Notes: a model not told the origin generated them from the sequence alone. A DNA stretch of 64,000 bases from an uncultured Paracoccaceae bacterium (GCA_937924905.1 CALDUK010000043.1:58925-122924); one strand, 5' to 3'; positions 49,723-58,159 are shown, counted from the first letter of the stretch. Program-made: numbers and translations.

Positions 49723-51326
49723 ACCTGCATTTCCTTGGTGGCGGACAGACGCAGTTCGGGATGATCCCGTTCGATCCGATCAATGTCCCATTGCAGCCGC
49801 GTCAGGAAAACAACATCACCGTCATTGTCATGCGCAATGTGCTGTTTGTTGGCATTGATGAACGCTTCCAATTTGTCTTTTGGCCCCGTGACCCAGCGGG
49901 CGCTGGTGAATTGCGAGGCTTCGAACCTGACGGGCAGGCCGTATTCCATTTCAATCCGGCTTGCGAGCACTTCGAATTGCAGTGCGCCCACGACGCCGAC
50001 AATGAAGCCTGCGCCGATGTTGGGTTTGAACACTTTTGCAGCACCTTCTTCAGCAAATTGCATCAGGGCTTTGTCGAGATGTTTGGCTTTCAGGGGATCG
50101 CCCGCGCGGACGTTTTGCAAAAGTTCGGGGGCAAAGCTGGGGATGCCGGTGACCCGAAGTGCCTCGCCTTCGGTCAGTGTGTCACCGATCCGAAGTTGGC
50201 CGTGGTTCGGGATGCCGATGATATCGCCTGCCCATGCTTCTTCGGCCAGTTCGCGGTCAGAGGCGAGAAACAGAACCGGATTGGAGATTGCCATGGGTTT
50301 CTTTGAGCGGACGTGGTGCAGTTTCATGCCCCGTTTGAAATGCCCGGACGCCATGCGGACAAAAGCCACCCGGTCGCGATGCTTGGGGTCCATATTGGCC
50401 TGAACCTTGAACACGAAGCCCGCGACCTTGGTTTCATCGGGGCTGACCTGACGCGGCTCTGCGGATTGCGGTTGCGGCATGGGGCCATAGTCGCCGATCC
50501 CGTCCATCAGTTCTTTAACCCCGAACGAGTTTATGGCGCTGCCGAACCAGATGGGGGTCATTGTTCCGTCAAGAAACGCTTGATGGTCGAAAGCCGGAAG
50601 CAAGGCGCGGGCCATTTCGATTTCTTCGCGCAATTGCGCCAGTTGCGCATCTGGGATCAGCTCGTCCAGCTTGGGGTCATCGAGACCGTTGATCTTGATG
50701 CTTTCGGCGACCTTGTTGCGGTCGGCGCGTTCCATCAATTCAAGCCGGTCGTTCAGCATGTCATACGAGCCAAGGAAGTCGCGCCCCATACCGATGGGCC
50801 AGGACGCGGGCGTGACGTCTATCGCAAGATTTTCCTGAATTTCGTCAATAATCTCGAAAGTTTCGCGGCTTTCGCGGTCCATCTTGTTGCAAAAGGTCAA
50901 GATGGGCAGATCGCGCAGGCGGCAGACCTCGAACAGTTTCTGGGTCTGGCTTTCGACGCCTTTCGCGCCATCAATCACCATGACGGCGGCGTCAACGGCG
51001 GTGAGCGTGCGATACGTGTCTTCTGAAAAATCGCTGTGGCCGGGTGTGTCGACCAAGTTGAACCGGAAGTCGCGAAAGTCAAAAGACATGGCAGACGCGC
51101 TGACGCTGATGCCCCTGTCTTTTTCCATTTGCATGAAATCCGAACGCGTGCGGCGGGCTTCGCCTTTTGCCCGAACCTGACCGGCCATCTGAATGGCGCC
51201 GCCATAGAGCAGGAATTTCTCGGTCAGCGTTGTCTTCCCTGCATCCGGATGACTGATGATGGCAAAGGTTCTGCGCCGTGCAATTTCGGGCGGAAGTTTG
51301 GGGATATTTGAAGCGTGATCCAGCAT
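49719..51326 (-). CDS. prfC: Peptide chain release factor 3
   Basis: A 535-residue translational GTPase that recycles release factors RF1 and RF2. Visible are the P-loop SHPDAGKTTLTEKFLLYGG, the switch region, DTPGHSDFSEDTYRTL, and NKMDRE; the C-terminal half holds the RF3-specific domains. ATG 51326 (MLDHASN) matches family length better than an upstream start at 51362. The gene is convergent with the serine hydrolase. Confidence 0.97.
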   Translation of the reverse strand: MLDHASNIPKLPPEIARRRTFAIISHPDAGKTTLTEKFLLYGGAIQMAGQVRAKGEARRTRSDFMQMEKDRGISVSASAMSFDFRDFRFNLVDTPGHSDFSEDTYRTLTAVDAAVMVIDGAKGVESQTQKLFEVCRLRDLPILTFCNKMDRESRETFEIIDEIQENLAIDVTPASWPIGMGRDFLGSYDMLNDRLELMERADRNKVAESIKINGLDDPKLDELIPDAQLAQLREEIEMARALLPAFDHQAFLDGTMTPIWFGSAINSFGVKELMDGIGDYGPMPQPQSAEPRQVSPDETKVAGFVFKVQANMDPKHRDRVAFVRMASGHFKRGMKLHHVRSKKPMAISNPVLFLASDRELAEEAWAGDIIGIPNHGQLRIGDTLTEGEALRVTGIPSFAPELLQNVRAGDPLKAKHLDKALMQFAEEGAAKVFKPNIGAGFIVGVVGALQFEVLASRIEMEYGLPVRFEASQFTSARWVTGPKDKLEAFINANKQHIAHDNDGDVVFLTRLQWDIDRIERDHPELRLSATKEMQV

Positions 51327-51373
51327 GGGCGGGCGTATACTGCCCCTTGCGCCCGGGTGCACGCGGTTTGTTT

Positions 51374-51401
51374 TTGCGTCGGGATATGCGATGGTTACTA
51401 T
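51374..51401 (+). promoter_or_regulatory. Promoter before the NTF2-like gene
   Basis: TTGCGT (51374-51379), a 16-base spacer and TACTAT (51396-51401). The LexA-type box begins three bases after it, over the expected transcription start. Confidence 0.5.
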
Positions 51402-51403
51402 GA

Positions 51404-51418
51404 GAACATAATAAGAAC
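51404..51418. promoter_or_regulatory. LexA (SOS) box, alphaproteobacterial type
   Basis: GAAC-ATAATAA-GAAC, an exact match to the GAAC-N7-GAAC (GTTC-N7-GTTC on the other strand) direct repeat bound by alphaproteobacterial LexA. It lies between prfC and the NTF2-like gene, 43 bases before the latter's ATG. LexA binding is inferred from the motif. Confidence 0.65.
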
Positions 51419-51461
51419 GCGCTTGAGTAGTGCATACGCAACCGGATCAGGGAGACTTCCG

Positions 51462-51836
51462 ATGAACACGATGGAAATCGCACAGCAACTTTGCCAACAC
51501 TGCCAGAACCAGACCGAAGCCCAGGGTTTGAAAGAGCTTTATGCGTCAGATGCGGTCTCGATCGAGCCGATGGCGCCCGAAGGCATGGACCCGGTTACTC
51601 AGGGTGTTGAGGCTATTCAGGCCAAGCATGAATGGTGGGAGTCTGCGTTTGAGGTGCATGACGTGCAGATGGAAGGACCTTACGTGAATGGCGACAAGTT
51701 CAGCATGATTTTTCAGATGGATTGCACCGAGAAAGCCAGCGGCAACCGGTGGCAAGGCAAAGAGATTGCGCTGTACGAAGTCGAGAACGGCAAGATCGCG
51801 CGCGAGACCTTTATGATGATGCCGATGGAAGGCTGA
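51462..51836 (+). CDS. NTF2/SnoaL-like protein
   Basis: A 124-residue protein with the cone-shaped NTF2-like pattern: an N-terminal helix (EIAQQLCQHCQNQTEAQGL), EWWESAFEVHDVQMEGPYV, and MIFQMDCTEKASGNRW strands. Such proteins bind small ligands or act as isomerases; none can be named. The ATG at 51462 is preceded by CAGGGAG. The LexA-type box upstream suggests induction after DNA damage. Hairpins follow its stop. Confidence 0.85.
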   Translation: MNTMEIAQQLCQHCQNQTEAQGLKELYASDAVSIEPMAPEGMDPVTQGVEAIQAKHEWWESAFEVHDVQMEGPYVNGDKFSMIFQMDCTEKASGNRWQGKEIALYEVENGKIARETFMMMPMEG

Positions 51837-51838
51837 TG

Positions 51839-51887
51839 TCGCGGCACATGCGTGCCGCGATCCACTGGGGGAGTTCCACTCCCCCAG
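51839..51887. terminator. Double hairpin between convergent genes
   Basis: Two stems lie back to back: a nine-pair TCGCGGCAC/GTGCCGCGA with loop ATGC (51839-51860) and a nine-pair CTGGGGGAG/CTCCCCCAG with loop TTCCA (51865-51887). They separate the NTF2-like gene from the convergent gene at 51919-52185. No long T-run is present, so termination strength is uncertain. Confidence 0.65.
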
Positions 51888-51914
51888 ACCCCCTGGGCGT
51901 ATTTTCCGAAGGTG
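51862..51914. repeat. Rhodobacterales intergenic repeat element (probable)
   Basis: The second hairpin plus CAGACCCCCTGGGCGTATTTT and a TGAA tail match the layout of a short element I recall in many Rhodobacterales genomes: a G/C hairpin followed by TATTTT and GATGAA. The copy at 37932-37957 keeps only the tail. Membership is by memory. Confidence 0.45.
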
Positions 51915-51918
51915 AAAC

Positions 51919-52185
51919 TTAGGCCGTTCGCAGGAAATCCCGGAGGCTTGCAAGTTCGGCTGTGTGCCCGTTTTCCCCAAAGGCGGTGCCTGCGCGTCGG
52001 TCCCAATAGGCGGCGTTGCTGAGATCATTTTCGATCCGGTGGCAAAACGCGTGAAGCGCATCATAGGCCCGAACACCTTCATGCGTTTGTGCAAGATGGT
52101 GGGCTTTTTCCCATGCTGTGTTCATCTCAAAGCCGGTGGCAGCCAGCGCGTCGAGCGCATTGGTGATGTCGGAATAGGCTGGCAT
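51919..52185 (-). CDS. Hypothetical helical protein
   Basis: An 88-residue protein, wholly helical by composition, starting MPAYSDITNALDAL and containing WEKAHHLAQTHEGVRAYDALHAF. AAGGAAA precedes the ATG. It has no membrane segment. I recognise no family, though small proteins of this length and pattern occur in Rhodobacterales. It is divergent from the SDR gene, with 47 bases between starts. Confidence 0.75.
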   Translation of the reverse strand: MPAYSDITNALDALAATGFEMNTAWEKAHHLAQTHEGVRAYDALHAFCHRIENDLSNAAYWDRRAGTAFGENGHTAELASLRDFLRTA

Positions 52186-52232
52186 GGGGGCTTTCCTTGG
52201 TGCTAGTCGAGGGAAACGATGGGAGAAATGTC

Positions 52233-53012
52233 ATGGATTTGGGCATCAAGGGCAAGCGCGCTTTGGTTTGCGCATCGTCGAAAGGGCTTGGGCGCGGCTG
52301 CGCCGAGGCTTTGGCGGAAGCGGGTGTTGATCTGGTGATGAACGCGCGGGGGGCGGAGGCCCTGGCCGAAACAGCGGCGAGGTTACGCGATGCGCATGGT
52401 GTCGAGGTAACCGAAGTGGCCGCTGACATCACGTCGGACGCCGGCCGGGCCGAGGTTTTGGCGGCGGCCGGCACATTGGACATTCTGGTGACCAATGCCG
52501 GCGGTCCGCCGCCTGGTATGTGGCATGACTGGGAGCGCGACGATTTTGTTGCGGCGCTTGATGCGAATATGCTGACCCCGATTGCGCTTATGAAGGCCTT
52601 GTTGCCGGGCATGATGGAACGCGGCTGGGGGCGCGTTGTGAATATCACATCGCAATCCGTGAAGTCGCCCATTCCGGTTTTGGGATTGTCGAACGCGGCG
52701 CGGGCCGGTTTGACCGGATATGTCGCCGGAACCGCGCGGCAGGTTGCGCCGTCGGGTGTGGTGATCAACAACCTGTTGCCGGGCATCCATGCCACAGATC
52801 GCGCGGTGTCTTTGGACACCGGCGTGTCGCAGGCCCAAGGCATTTCGCTGGACGACGCGCGCACGCAGCGCGAAGCCACCATTCCCGCGCGGCGCTATGG
52901 CACTGCCGAAGAATTTGGCCAGACCTGCGCGTTTATGTGTTCGGTCCATGCGGGCTTTATGATCGGTCAGAACATTCTTTTGGATGGCGGCGCTGTTAAT
53001 ACAACGATGTGA
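52233..53012 (+). CDS. Atypical SDR protein lacking YxxxK
   Basis: A 259-residue Rossmann protein like FabG (CASSKGLGRGCAEALAEAG, LVTNAGG, ending NILLDGGAVNTTM). Where active SDRs have YxxxK, this one has S153 and R157 (LSNAARAGLTG), and the following INNLLPG replaces the usual VNxIxPG. This fits the BKR-like subgroup noted for not matching the catalytic tetrad. GGGAG precedes ATG 52233. Activity as a reductase is therefore doubtful or of a different kind. Confidence 0.85.
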   Translation: MDLGIKGKRALVCASSKGLGRGCAEALAEAGVDLVMNARGAEALAETAARLRDAHGVEVTEVAADITSDAGRAEVLAAAGTLDILVTNAGGPPPGMWHDWERDDFVAALDANMLTPIALMKALLPGMMERGWGRVVNITSQSVKSPIPVLGLSNAARAGLTGYVAGTARQVAPSGVVINNLLPGIHATDRAVSLDTGVSQAQGISLDDARTQREATIPARRYGTAEEFGQTCAFMCSVHAGFMIGQNILLDGGAVNTTM

Positions 53013-53092
53013 ACGGCTTGCACGGTGGCGGTGCGGTTGTTATGGCGGGTTGATATCCGAGCATATCTGTCGGGATTGAGGCCCGTAGACGC

Positions 53093-54181
53093 GTGAGCCA
53101 AAGCGAAGAAGGACTGACCGTCGCGCAATTGACGCGTTCGATCCGGGGACGAGAAATCGTGTCGGATGTGTCCCTGCGCGTGCTTCCCGGACAGGTGACG
53201 TGCCTTTTAGGGCCATCGGGCTGCGGGAAGTCGACGACGCTGCGTTTGATCGCTGGAGTGGACCGGCAAGACAGCGGTGTGATCAGGCTGAACGGCAAGA
53301 TCTTGTCGGATGGCAGCCTGCATCTACCGCCCGAGCAACGGGGCATTGGCCTGATCTTTCAGGACTTTGCGCTATTTCCGCATATGACGGTGGCACAGAA
53401 CGTGGCGTTTGGGCTGACAGGCCGGGCGTCGGACAAGAAACGCCGAGTGGGCGAAATCCTTGAACGCGTTCATCTGACAGGTCTGGAAGCAGCCCTGCCG
53501 CATGAGTTGTCAGGTGGTGAACAGCAAAGGGTTGCCTTGGCGCGGGCAATTGCGCCGAAACCGCGCGTGATGCTGATGGACGAGCCGTTTTCCGGGTTGG
53601 ACAACCGACTACGTGACGGCATCCGGGACGAAACGCTGGATATTCTGAAAGAAGAAGGCACGGCTGTTGTTTTGGTCACCCACGAGCCTGAAGAAGCCAT
53701 GCGCATGGCCGATGACATTGCGCTGATGCGGGACGGCAGGATCATTCAGCAGGGCGCGCCATACAACGTCTATAATGCGCCGGTTGATCGATTGGCTGCA
53801 GCGTTTTTCAGCGATATCAATGTTATACGGGGCAAAGTGGAAGGGGCGCTGACAGATACGCCGTTTGGCGTCTTTCTGGCGCCGGGCGTGCCGGATGGCA
53901 CTGATGTCGAGATTATCATTCGCCCGCAACATCTGCGCATTGATTTCGACCGGGACGGACGGGGGCCAAACCCGACGCCCGAGGATGGCGCACCGGCGCG
54001 CGGGATTGTGCGGCGCGCGCGGTTTATGGGGCATGAAAGCCTGATTGAATTTCAAATGGACTATGATGGCTCGATTTTGAAAGCGACTGTGCCGTCGGTT
54101 TTCCTGCCGAAACCCGGCACAGCTCTTTGGTTGATGATCCGGCGCGGGCGTTGTTTTGTGTTGCCGGCCAAAGGCGACTGA
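53093..54181 (+). CDS. ABC transporter ATP-binding protein, FbpC/PotA-like
   Basis: A 362-residue ATPase. Walker A is GPSGCGKST, the Q-loop is in LIFQDFALFPHM, the signature is LSGGEQQRVALARAIA, and Walker B is VMLMDEPFSGLD. The C-terminal TOBE-like region (from about residue 240) marks the iron, spermidine or molybdate importers. No permease or binding protein gene is adjacent, so it is an orphan. It starts at GTG 53093. Confidence 0.9.
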   Translation: MSQSEEGLTVAQLTRSIRGREIVSDVSLRVLPGQVTCLLGPSGCGKSTTLRLIAGVDRQDSGVIRLNGKILSDGSLHLPPEQRGIGLIFQDFALFPHMTVAQNVAFGLTGRASDKKRRVGEILERVHLTGLEAALPHELSGGEQQRVALARAIAPKPRVMLMDEPFSGLDNRLRDGIRDETLDILKEEGTAVVLVTHEPEEAMRMADDIALMRDGRIIQQGAPYNVYNAPVDRLAAAFFSDINVIRGKVEGALTDTPFGVFLAPGVPDGTDVEIIIRPQHLRIDFDRDGRGPNPTPEDGAPARGIVRRARFMGHESLIEFQMDYDGSILKATVPSVFLPKPGTALWLMIRRGRCFVLPAKGD

Positions 54182-54187
54182 CGCGCC

Positions 54188-54877
54188 TTATCGGCGTGTT
54201 CCGCGGTCGGCCTCAGAAAGATAGTCGGCCAGTGTTTTTCCGGGTTCTTCCTCAAAAGTTTCGAACGAGATATCCAGCGTTTTTATCCGATCCACCCGGA
54301 AAACGCGGAAATCGTTCCGCATTTCGCACCAACTGGTGACCGTCCAGACGCGACCCCAATATTCCATTTGAAGGGGGCGGATTGTTCGTTGGCTGTCGCT
54401 GCCGTCCGGGCCGATGTACCGGATGTGGGCTTTGCGGCGCGATCGGATTGCAGCGCGCATGGGTGTCATATGGACAAACCCGCGCGCGGCTTCGGCAAAC
54501 GGATAAACAGCAAAGCCCCGGCCCGAAGACGGGGCCGTTCGGTCTTCGGGCAGGCCAGCGTCGACTTTTTCAGACAGTGTGGCCGCAGCTTTTTGCAATG
54601 TGGGGTCGGCGGCTTTTGACACCACATCAAGGCCGATGTGCAGGGCTTCCAGTTCGGCCAGCGTGAGATTGAGAGGGGGCAGCGTGATGGGGGCGGTCAT
54701 CACATAGCCCAGTCCGCGTTCACCCTCGACGGGGATGCCTGAGGCGATCAAGGTGTCCATGTCGCGGTAGAGCGTTCGGAGCGAAATGTTCAAGCGCAGG
54801 GCCAGATCCTGGCCACGATGCAGGCGACCATCGCGAAGAATTTGGATCAGTTCGACAAGTCGGTCTGTGCGACGCAT
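54188..54877 (-). CDS. YafY-type transcriptional regulator with WYL domain
   Basis: A 229-residue regulator with an N-terminal helix-turn-helix (RRTDRLVELIQILRDGRLHRG, LRTLYRDMDTLIASG) and a C-terminal WYL-type domain (ARKAHIRYIG-like segment at RSRRKAHIRYIGPDG and WCEMRNDFRVFRVDRI). It likely senses a ligand or nucleic acid and represses its own promoter through the palindrome at 54920-54943. It begins at ATG 54877, convergent with the ABC ATPase gene by six bases. Confidence 0.88.
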   Translation of the reverse strand: MRRTDRLVELIQILRDGRLHRGQDLALRLNISLRTLYRDMDTLIASGIPVEGERGLGYVMTAPITLPPLNLTLAELEALHIGLDVVSKAADPTLQKAAATLSEKVDAGLPEDRTAPSSGRGFAVYPFAEAARGFVHMTPMRAAIRSRRKAHIRYIGPDGSDSQRTIRPLQMEYWGRVWTVTSWCEMRNDFRVFRVDRIKTLDISFETFEEEPGKTLADYLSEADRGTRR

Positions 54878-54919
54878 GGGGCTTCGATTCGTGTTGGGTG
54901 CGCTGTGGGCAAAAGGGCC

Positions 54920-54943
54920 CAACTGACAATAACCTGTCAGTTG
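54920..54943. promoter_or_regulatory. Palindromic operator upstream of the WYL regulator
   Basis: CAACTGACA-ATAACC-TGTCAGTTG, perfect nine-base arms with a six-base spacer. It lies 43 bases upstream of the regulator ATG and 118 bases before tatA. The TGACA-N6-TGTCA form is what I recall for sites near YafY-type regulators. Confidence 0.7.
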
Positions 54944-55060
54944 TCCTTTGTGATCCCCATTTTCAGCCTTTTCTTCCGTCTCGCGGCGGATTGCGGCTTT
55001 TCGAGGTGTCTGGCCCACCCTACATAAACGTTTGAAATTCGTACCGGAGTGCAAAGACCC

Positions 55061-55276
55061 ATGCTGAACAATATTGGCCTGCCGGGCCTTCTCTTGATCG
55101 CCGTTGTCGTTCTTGTCCTGTTTGGGCGGGGCAAAATCTCGTCTCTGATGGGCGAGGTTGGCAAAGGCATTACCGCGTTCAAGAAAGGCGTGGATGACAG
55201 CAAGAAAGAGATCGAGACAGAAGCCACCGATGTCGCACGCGACGTGACCCCGGATGAGGAGAAGGACAAGGCGTAA
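55061..55276 (+). CDS. tatA: Sec-independent translocase subunit TatA
   Basis: A 71-residue TatA with one membrane helix (about residues 5-22), the [10 protein letters not shown] hinge with Phe-Gly, an amphipathic helix and an acidic tail ([11 protein letters not shown]). TatA forms the variable pore for folded twin-arginine substrates. A GTG at 55049 in frame is possible, but ATG 55061 matches family starts. Confidence 0.95.
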   Translation: MLNNIGLPGLLLIAVVVLVLFGRGKISSLMGEVGKGITAFKKGVDDSKKEIETEATDVARDVTPDEEKDKA

Positions 55277-55288
55277 GGGCTTCTTCCT

Positions 55289-55750
55289 ATGTTCGATTTC
55301 GGTATTGGCGAACTTTTGGTGATTGGCGTTGTCGCGTTGATCATCATCGGCCCAAAAGAACTGCCCGGCGTGTTTCGCACCATGGGACGGTTCACGGGGA
55401 AAGTGCGTCGCATGGCGCGGGAATTTTCGCGCGCGATGGAAGACGCGGCTGACGAGGCGGGCGTCAAAGACATTGCAAAAACGGTCAAAGGGGCTGCGAA
55501 CCCGTCGAAGTTCGGTTTGGACAAACTGAATGAAGCTGCGGACAAGTTCGACAAATGGGATCCGACCAAGCCATCAGAAGCCGCCAAAGAGATTGGCGAG
55601 GAAACCGCAAAGCTAAGCGAGGAACGCGCTGAAGCAGCGCGCAAGATCCACGAATATTCGGCCAAGAAGACTCAAGCGCGACTTGATGCGGAAAAGGCGG
55701 CAGCCGAGACGCCAGAGCCCGAGGCGCCCAAAGCGAAGGACGCGTCATGA
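55289..55750 (+). CDS. tatB: Sec-independent translocase subunit TatB
   Basis: A 153-residue TatB with an N-terminal membrane helix (MFDFGIGELLVIGVVALIII), GPKELPGVFRTMG, then a long amphipathic and charged region that ends Glu/Ala/Pro-rich. The Glu at residue 8 in the helix is the conserved TatB residue. It overlaps tatC by ATGA. Confidence 0.96.
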   Translation: MFDFGIGELLVIGVVALIIIGPKELPGVFRTMGRFTGKVRRMAREFSRAMEDAADEAGVKDIAKTVKGAANPSKFGLDKLNEAADKFDKWDPTKPSEAAKEIGEETAKLSEERAEAARKIHEYSAKKTQARLDAEKAAAETPEPEAPKAKDAS

Positions 55751-56706
55751 GCGACACCGTGGACGAAGAAATAGAAGACAGCTCGGCCCCGTTGATTGAA
55801 CATCTGGCCGAGTTGCGCACCCGGCTGATCCGGTCTGTTCTGGCTTTTGTCGTGGGGCTTGTTCTGGCATTTGCCGTAGCCGAACCCATTCTGCAATTCT
55901 TGCTGATGCCCATAGAGCAGACTTTGCGTGACCTTGGGGATCCGGCGCCGGTGTTGCAGTTTACGGCCCCGCAGGAATATCTTTTTACGCTTTTTCGCAT
56001 TTCTATGGTTTTCGGGTTTGCACTGGCCTTTCCGGTGATTGCCTTTCAGCTTTGGCGTTTCGTGGCGCCCGGGCTGTATCGCACCGAAAAAAATGCGTTT
56101 TTGCCGTTTATCATCGCATCGCCCGTCATGTTTCTGATCGGCGCGTCTTTTGCGCTGTTCATCGTTGTGCCGCTGGCGATGCAGTTTTTGCTGGGGTTTG
56201 CCACTTTTTCCTTTTCAGATGCTTTGCAAACCGCCTTTGGCGCGGTTGGTGTAACTGGCGACGGGGCTGCGACGGCACCTGTGGCGCCTGAAACGGAAGA
56301 CGGGTTGGCGATTACGTTTTTTGGTAAGGTAAACGAGTCGCTGGACCTGACGCTTAAGTTCATTATGGCGTTCGGGCTTTGCTTCCAGTTGCCGGTTTTG
56401 CTGACGTTGATGGGTAAGGCGGGGCTGGTATCGGCCCGTGGCCTTGGAGCGATGCGAAAATACGCGATGGTTGGCATTTTGGTGCTGGCTGCTTTGGTGA
56501 CGCCACCTGATGTGATCACTCAGCTTATTCTGTTTGTGGCTGTTTACGGGCTGTACGAGGTGTCGATCCAGCTTGTCAAAATGGTGGAACGCAAGCGCGT
56601 TCAGCAGCTGCGCGAAGAAGGCGTTCTGGGCGAGGATGAGGATCTTTATTCCGAGTTCGACGACGACGAAGGCGAGGGTGAACCGGAAGAGGAACCGAAG
56701 GCGTGA
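55747..56706 (+). CDS. tatC: Sec-independent translocase subunit TatC
   Basis: A 319-residue TatC with six helices. The N-terminal signal-binding region has EHLAELRTRLIRS, and the conserved ALAFPVIAFQLWRFVAPGLY follows. A periplasmic insert of about 35 residues (about 160-195, GAVGVTGDGAATAPVAPETED) lengthens the protein, as in other Rhodobacterales. The C-terminus is strongly acidic. It overlaps the DUF815 gene (GTGA). Confidence 0.96.
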   Translation: MSDTVDEEIEDSSAPLIEHLAELRTRLIRSVLAFVVGLVLAFAVAEPILQFLLMPIEQTLRDLGDPAPVLQFTAPQEYLFTLFRISMVFGFALAFPVIAFQLWRFVAPGLYRTEKNAFLPFIIASPVMFLIGASFALFIVVPLAMQFLLGFATFSFSDALQTAFGAVGVTGDGAATAPVAPETEDGLAITFFGKVNESLDLTLKFIMAFGLCFQLPVLLTLMGKAGLVSARGLGAMRKYAMVGILVLAALVTPPDVITQLILFVAVYGLYEVSIQLVKMVERKRVQQLREEGVLGEDEDLYSEFDDDEGEGEPEEEPKA

Positions 56707-57545
56707 TCGACGATCCGATGGACCGCATTGCCCAGGCGTTGGAACGTATGTCACCTGCGCCGATGGCCGCGCCGGACTATGGTGCGGCGGATGCGTTTGT
56801 CTGGCATGTCAGCCCGGACAGGTTGGAACCAATTGCCAAGGTGAACCGTGTCGAGATCGACCTGCTGGTCGGGATTGACCGGTCGCGGGACACGTTGGTC
56901 GAGAATACACGCCAGTTCGCCCAAGGTCTGCCCGCCAACAACGCGCTTCTTTGGGGCGCGCGGGGCATGGGTAAATCAAGCCTGGTCAAGGCCGCCCATG
57001 CCGCCATTTGCGCCGAAGGGCTTTCGCTGAAAATCGTTGAAATGCAGCGCGATGATTTGCCGTCGGTCGGGCGCTTGCTGACCTTGTTGCGCAATTCGGA
57101 TGAACGGTTTTTGTTGTTCTGCGATGATCTGTCGTTCAGCCACGATGACCAGCACTATAAATCGCTGAAGGCTGTTCTGGACGGCGGCATCGAAGGCCGA
57201 CCGGACAACGTTCTGTTTTATGCCACGTCAAACCGGCGGCATTTGATGCCACGCGATATGATCGAGAATGAACGCTCGTCAGCGATCAATCCGTCCGAGG
57301 CGGTTGAAGAAAAAGTATCCCTGTCAGATCGTTTCGGTCTTTGGCTGGGCTTTCATCCCTGTACGCAGGACGAATATCTGGCCATGATCCGTGGCTATTG
57401 CCAGGCACATGGGGTCGTGGTGGACGACGATACCCTGTATGCCGAAGCGATCGAATGGCAGGCCACGCGCGGGGCGCGGTCGGGCCGGGTGGCCTGGCAG
57501 TATTTCACGGATTTGGCGGGCCGAACGGGCGTTTCGCTGGCGTAA
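56703..57545 (+). CDS. DUF815 family ATPase
   Basis: A 280-residue AAA-type ATPase. Walker A is WGARGMGKSSLVKA (about residue 85) and Walker B is FLLFCDDLSFS; sensor residues are in FYATSNRRHLMPRD, and a C-terminal helical domain follows. The DUF815 family is widespread in proteobacteria but its substrate is unknown to me. It starts at GTG 56703, overlapping tatC, so it is translated with the tat genes. Confidence 0.9.
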   Translation: MIDDPMDRIAQALERMSPAPMAAPDYGAADAFVWHVSPDRLEPIAKVNRVEIDLLVGIDRSRDTLVENTRQFAQGLPANNALLWGARGMGKSSLVKAAHAAICAEGLSLKIVEMQRDDLPSVGRLLTLLRNSDERFLLFCDDLSFSHDDQHYKSLKAVLDGGIEGRPDNVLFYATSNRRHLMPRDMIENERSSAINPSEAVEEKVSLSDRFGLWLGFHPCTQDEYLAMIRGYCQAHGVVVDDDTLYAEAIEWQATRGARSGRVAWQYFTDLAGRTGVSLA

Positions 57546-57551
57546 CGCGCC

Positions 57552-58016
57552 TTACTTGCGGAATTTGTCCAGGCTGACAATTTCGGCGTCGCTGGAAGAA
57601 GACGATGGTTCTTCGTCGGCAAATTCAACAGGTGTTGCCGCCGGTTCTTCGTCGCCATCGTCATCCTGAGTTTCAAACCGCAATCCAAACTCGACCGATG
57701 GATCGACAAAAGTGCGGATGGAATCATAAGGCACATACAGCGGTTCTGGCGCGTCACCGAAGTTAAGCGTGACAGCAAAGCCTTCGTCCGACACATCGAG
57801 GTTCTCGAACCAATGCTGCATCACGATTGTCATCTCTTCGGGATACCGATCAGACAGCCAGTCCGCGATTTCAACATCGGGGTGCATCGTGTTGAAGGTA
57901 ATGAAGAAATGATGTTCGCCCGGCAATCCATTGTCGGACACGTCCTGAAGGACTTCCTGAATCAGGCCTCGCATCGCGCGATGCATCAGATTGCCATAGT
58001 CGATAATAGCGGACAT
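57552..58016 (-). CDS. sspB: ClpXP adaptor SspB, alpha type
   Basis: A 154-residue adaptor that binds ssrA-tagged proteins and hands them to ClpXP. The beta-barrel domain has ITFNTMHPDVEIADWLSDRYPEEMTIV and NFGDAPEPLYVPYDSI; the tail is acidic and ends VSLDKFRK, likely the ClpX-docking segment. ATG 58016 (MSAIIDYG) matches relatives. It lies right after the ssrA gene on the same strand. Confidence 0.93.
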   Translation of the reverse strand: MSAIIDYGNLMHRAMRGLIQEVLQDVSDNGLPGEHHFFITFNTMHPDVEIADWLSDRYPEEMTIVMQHWFENLDVSDEGFAVTLNFGDAPEPLYVPYDSIRTFVDPSVEFGLRFETQDDDGDEEPAATPVEFADEEPSSSSSDAEIVSLDKFRK

Positions 58017-58159
58017 GCGCGCTCCAAAGGATGTATTGGCACCCACAATAAGCGTTTTCTGACTGAAGGAAAGATGGCTTCCGACCGGGCAGGTCCGTTG
58101 TCCAAGCAAAACATTGCCTAACATTTAGCGGGTAGGCTGACCTTGCAGAAAAGTGGGAA

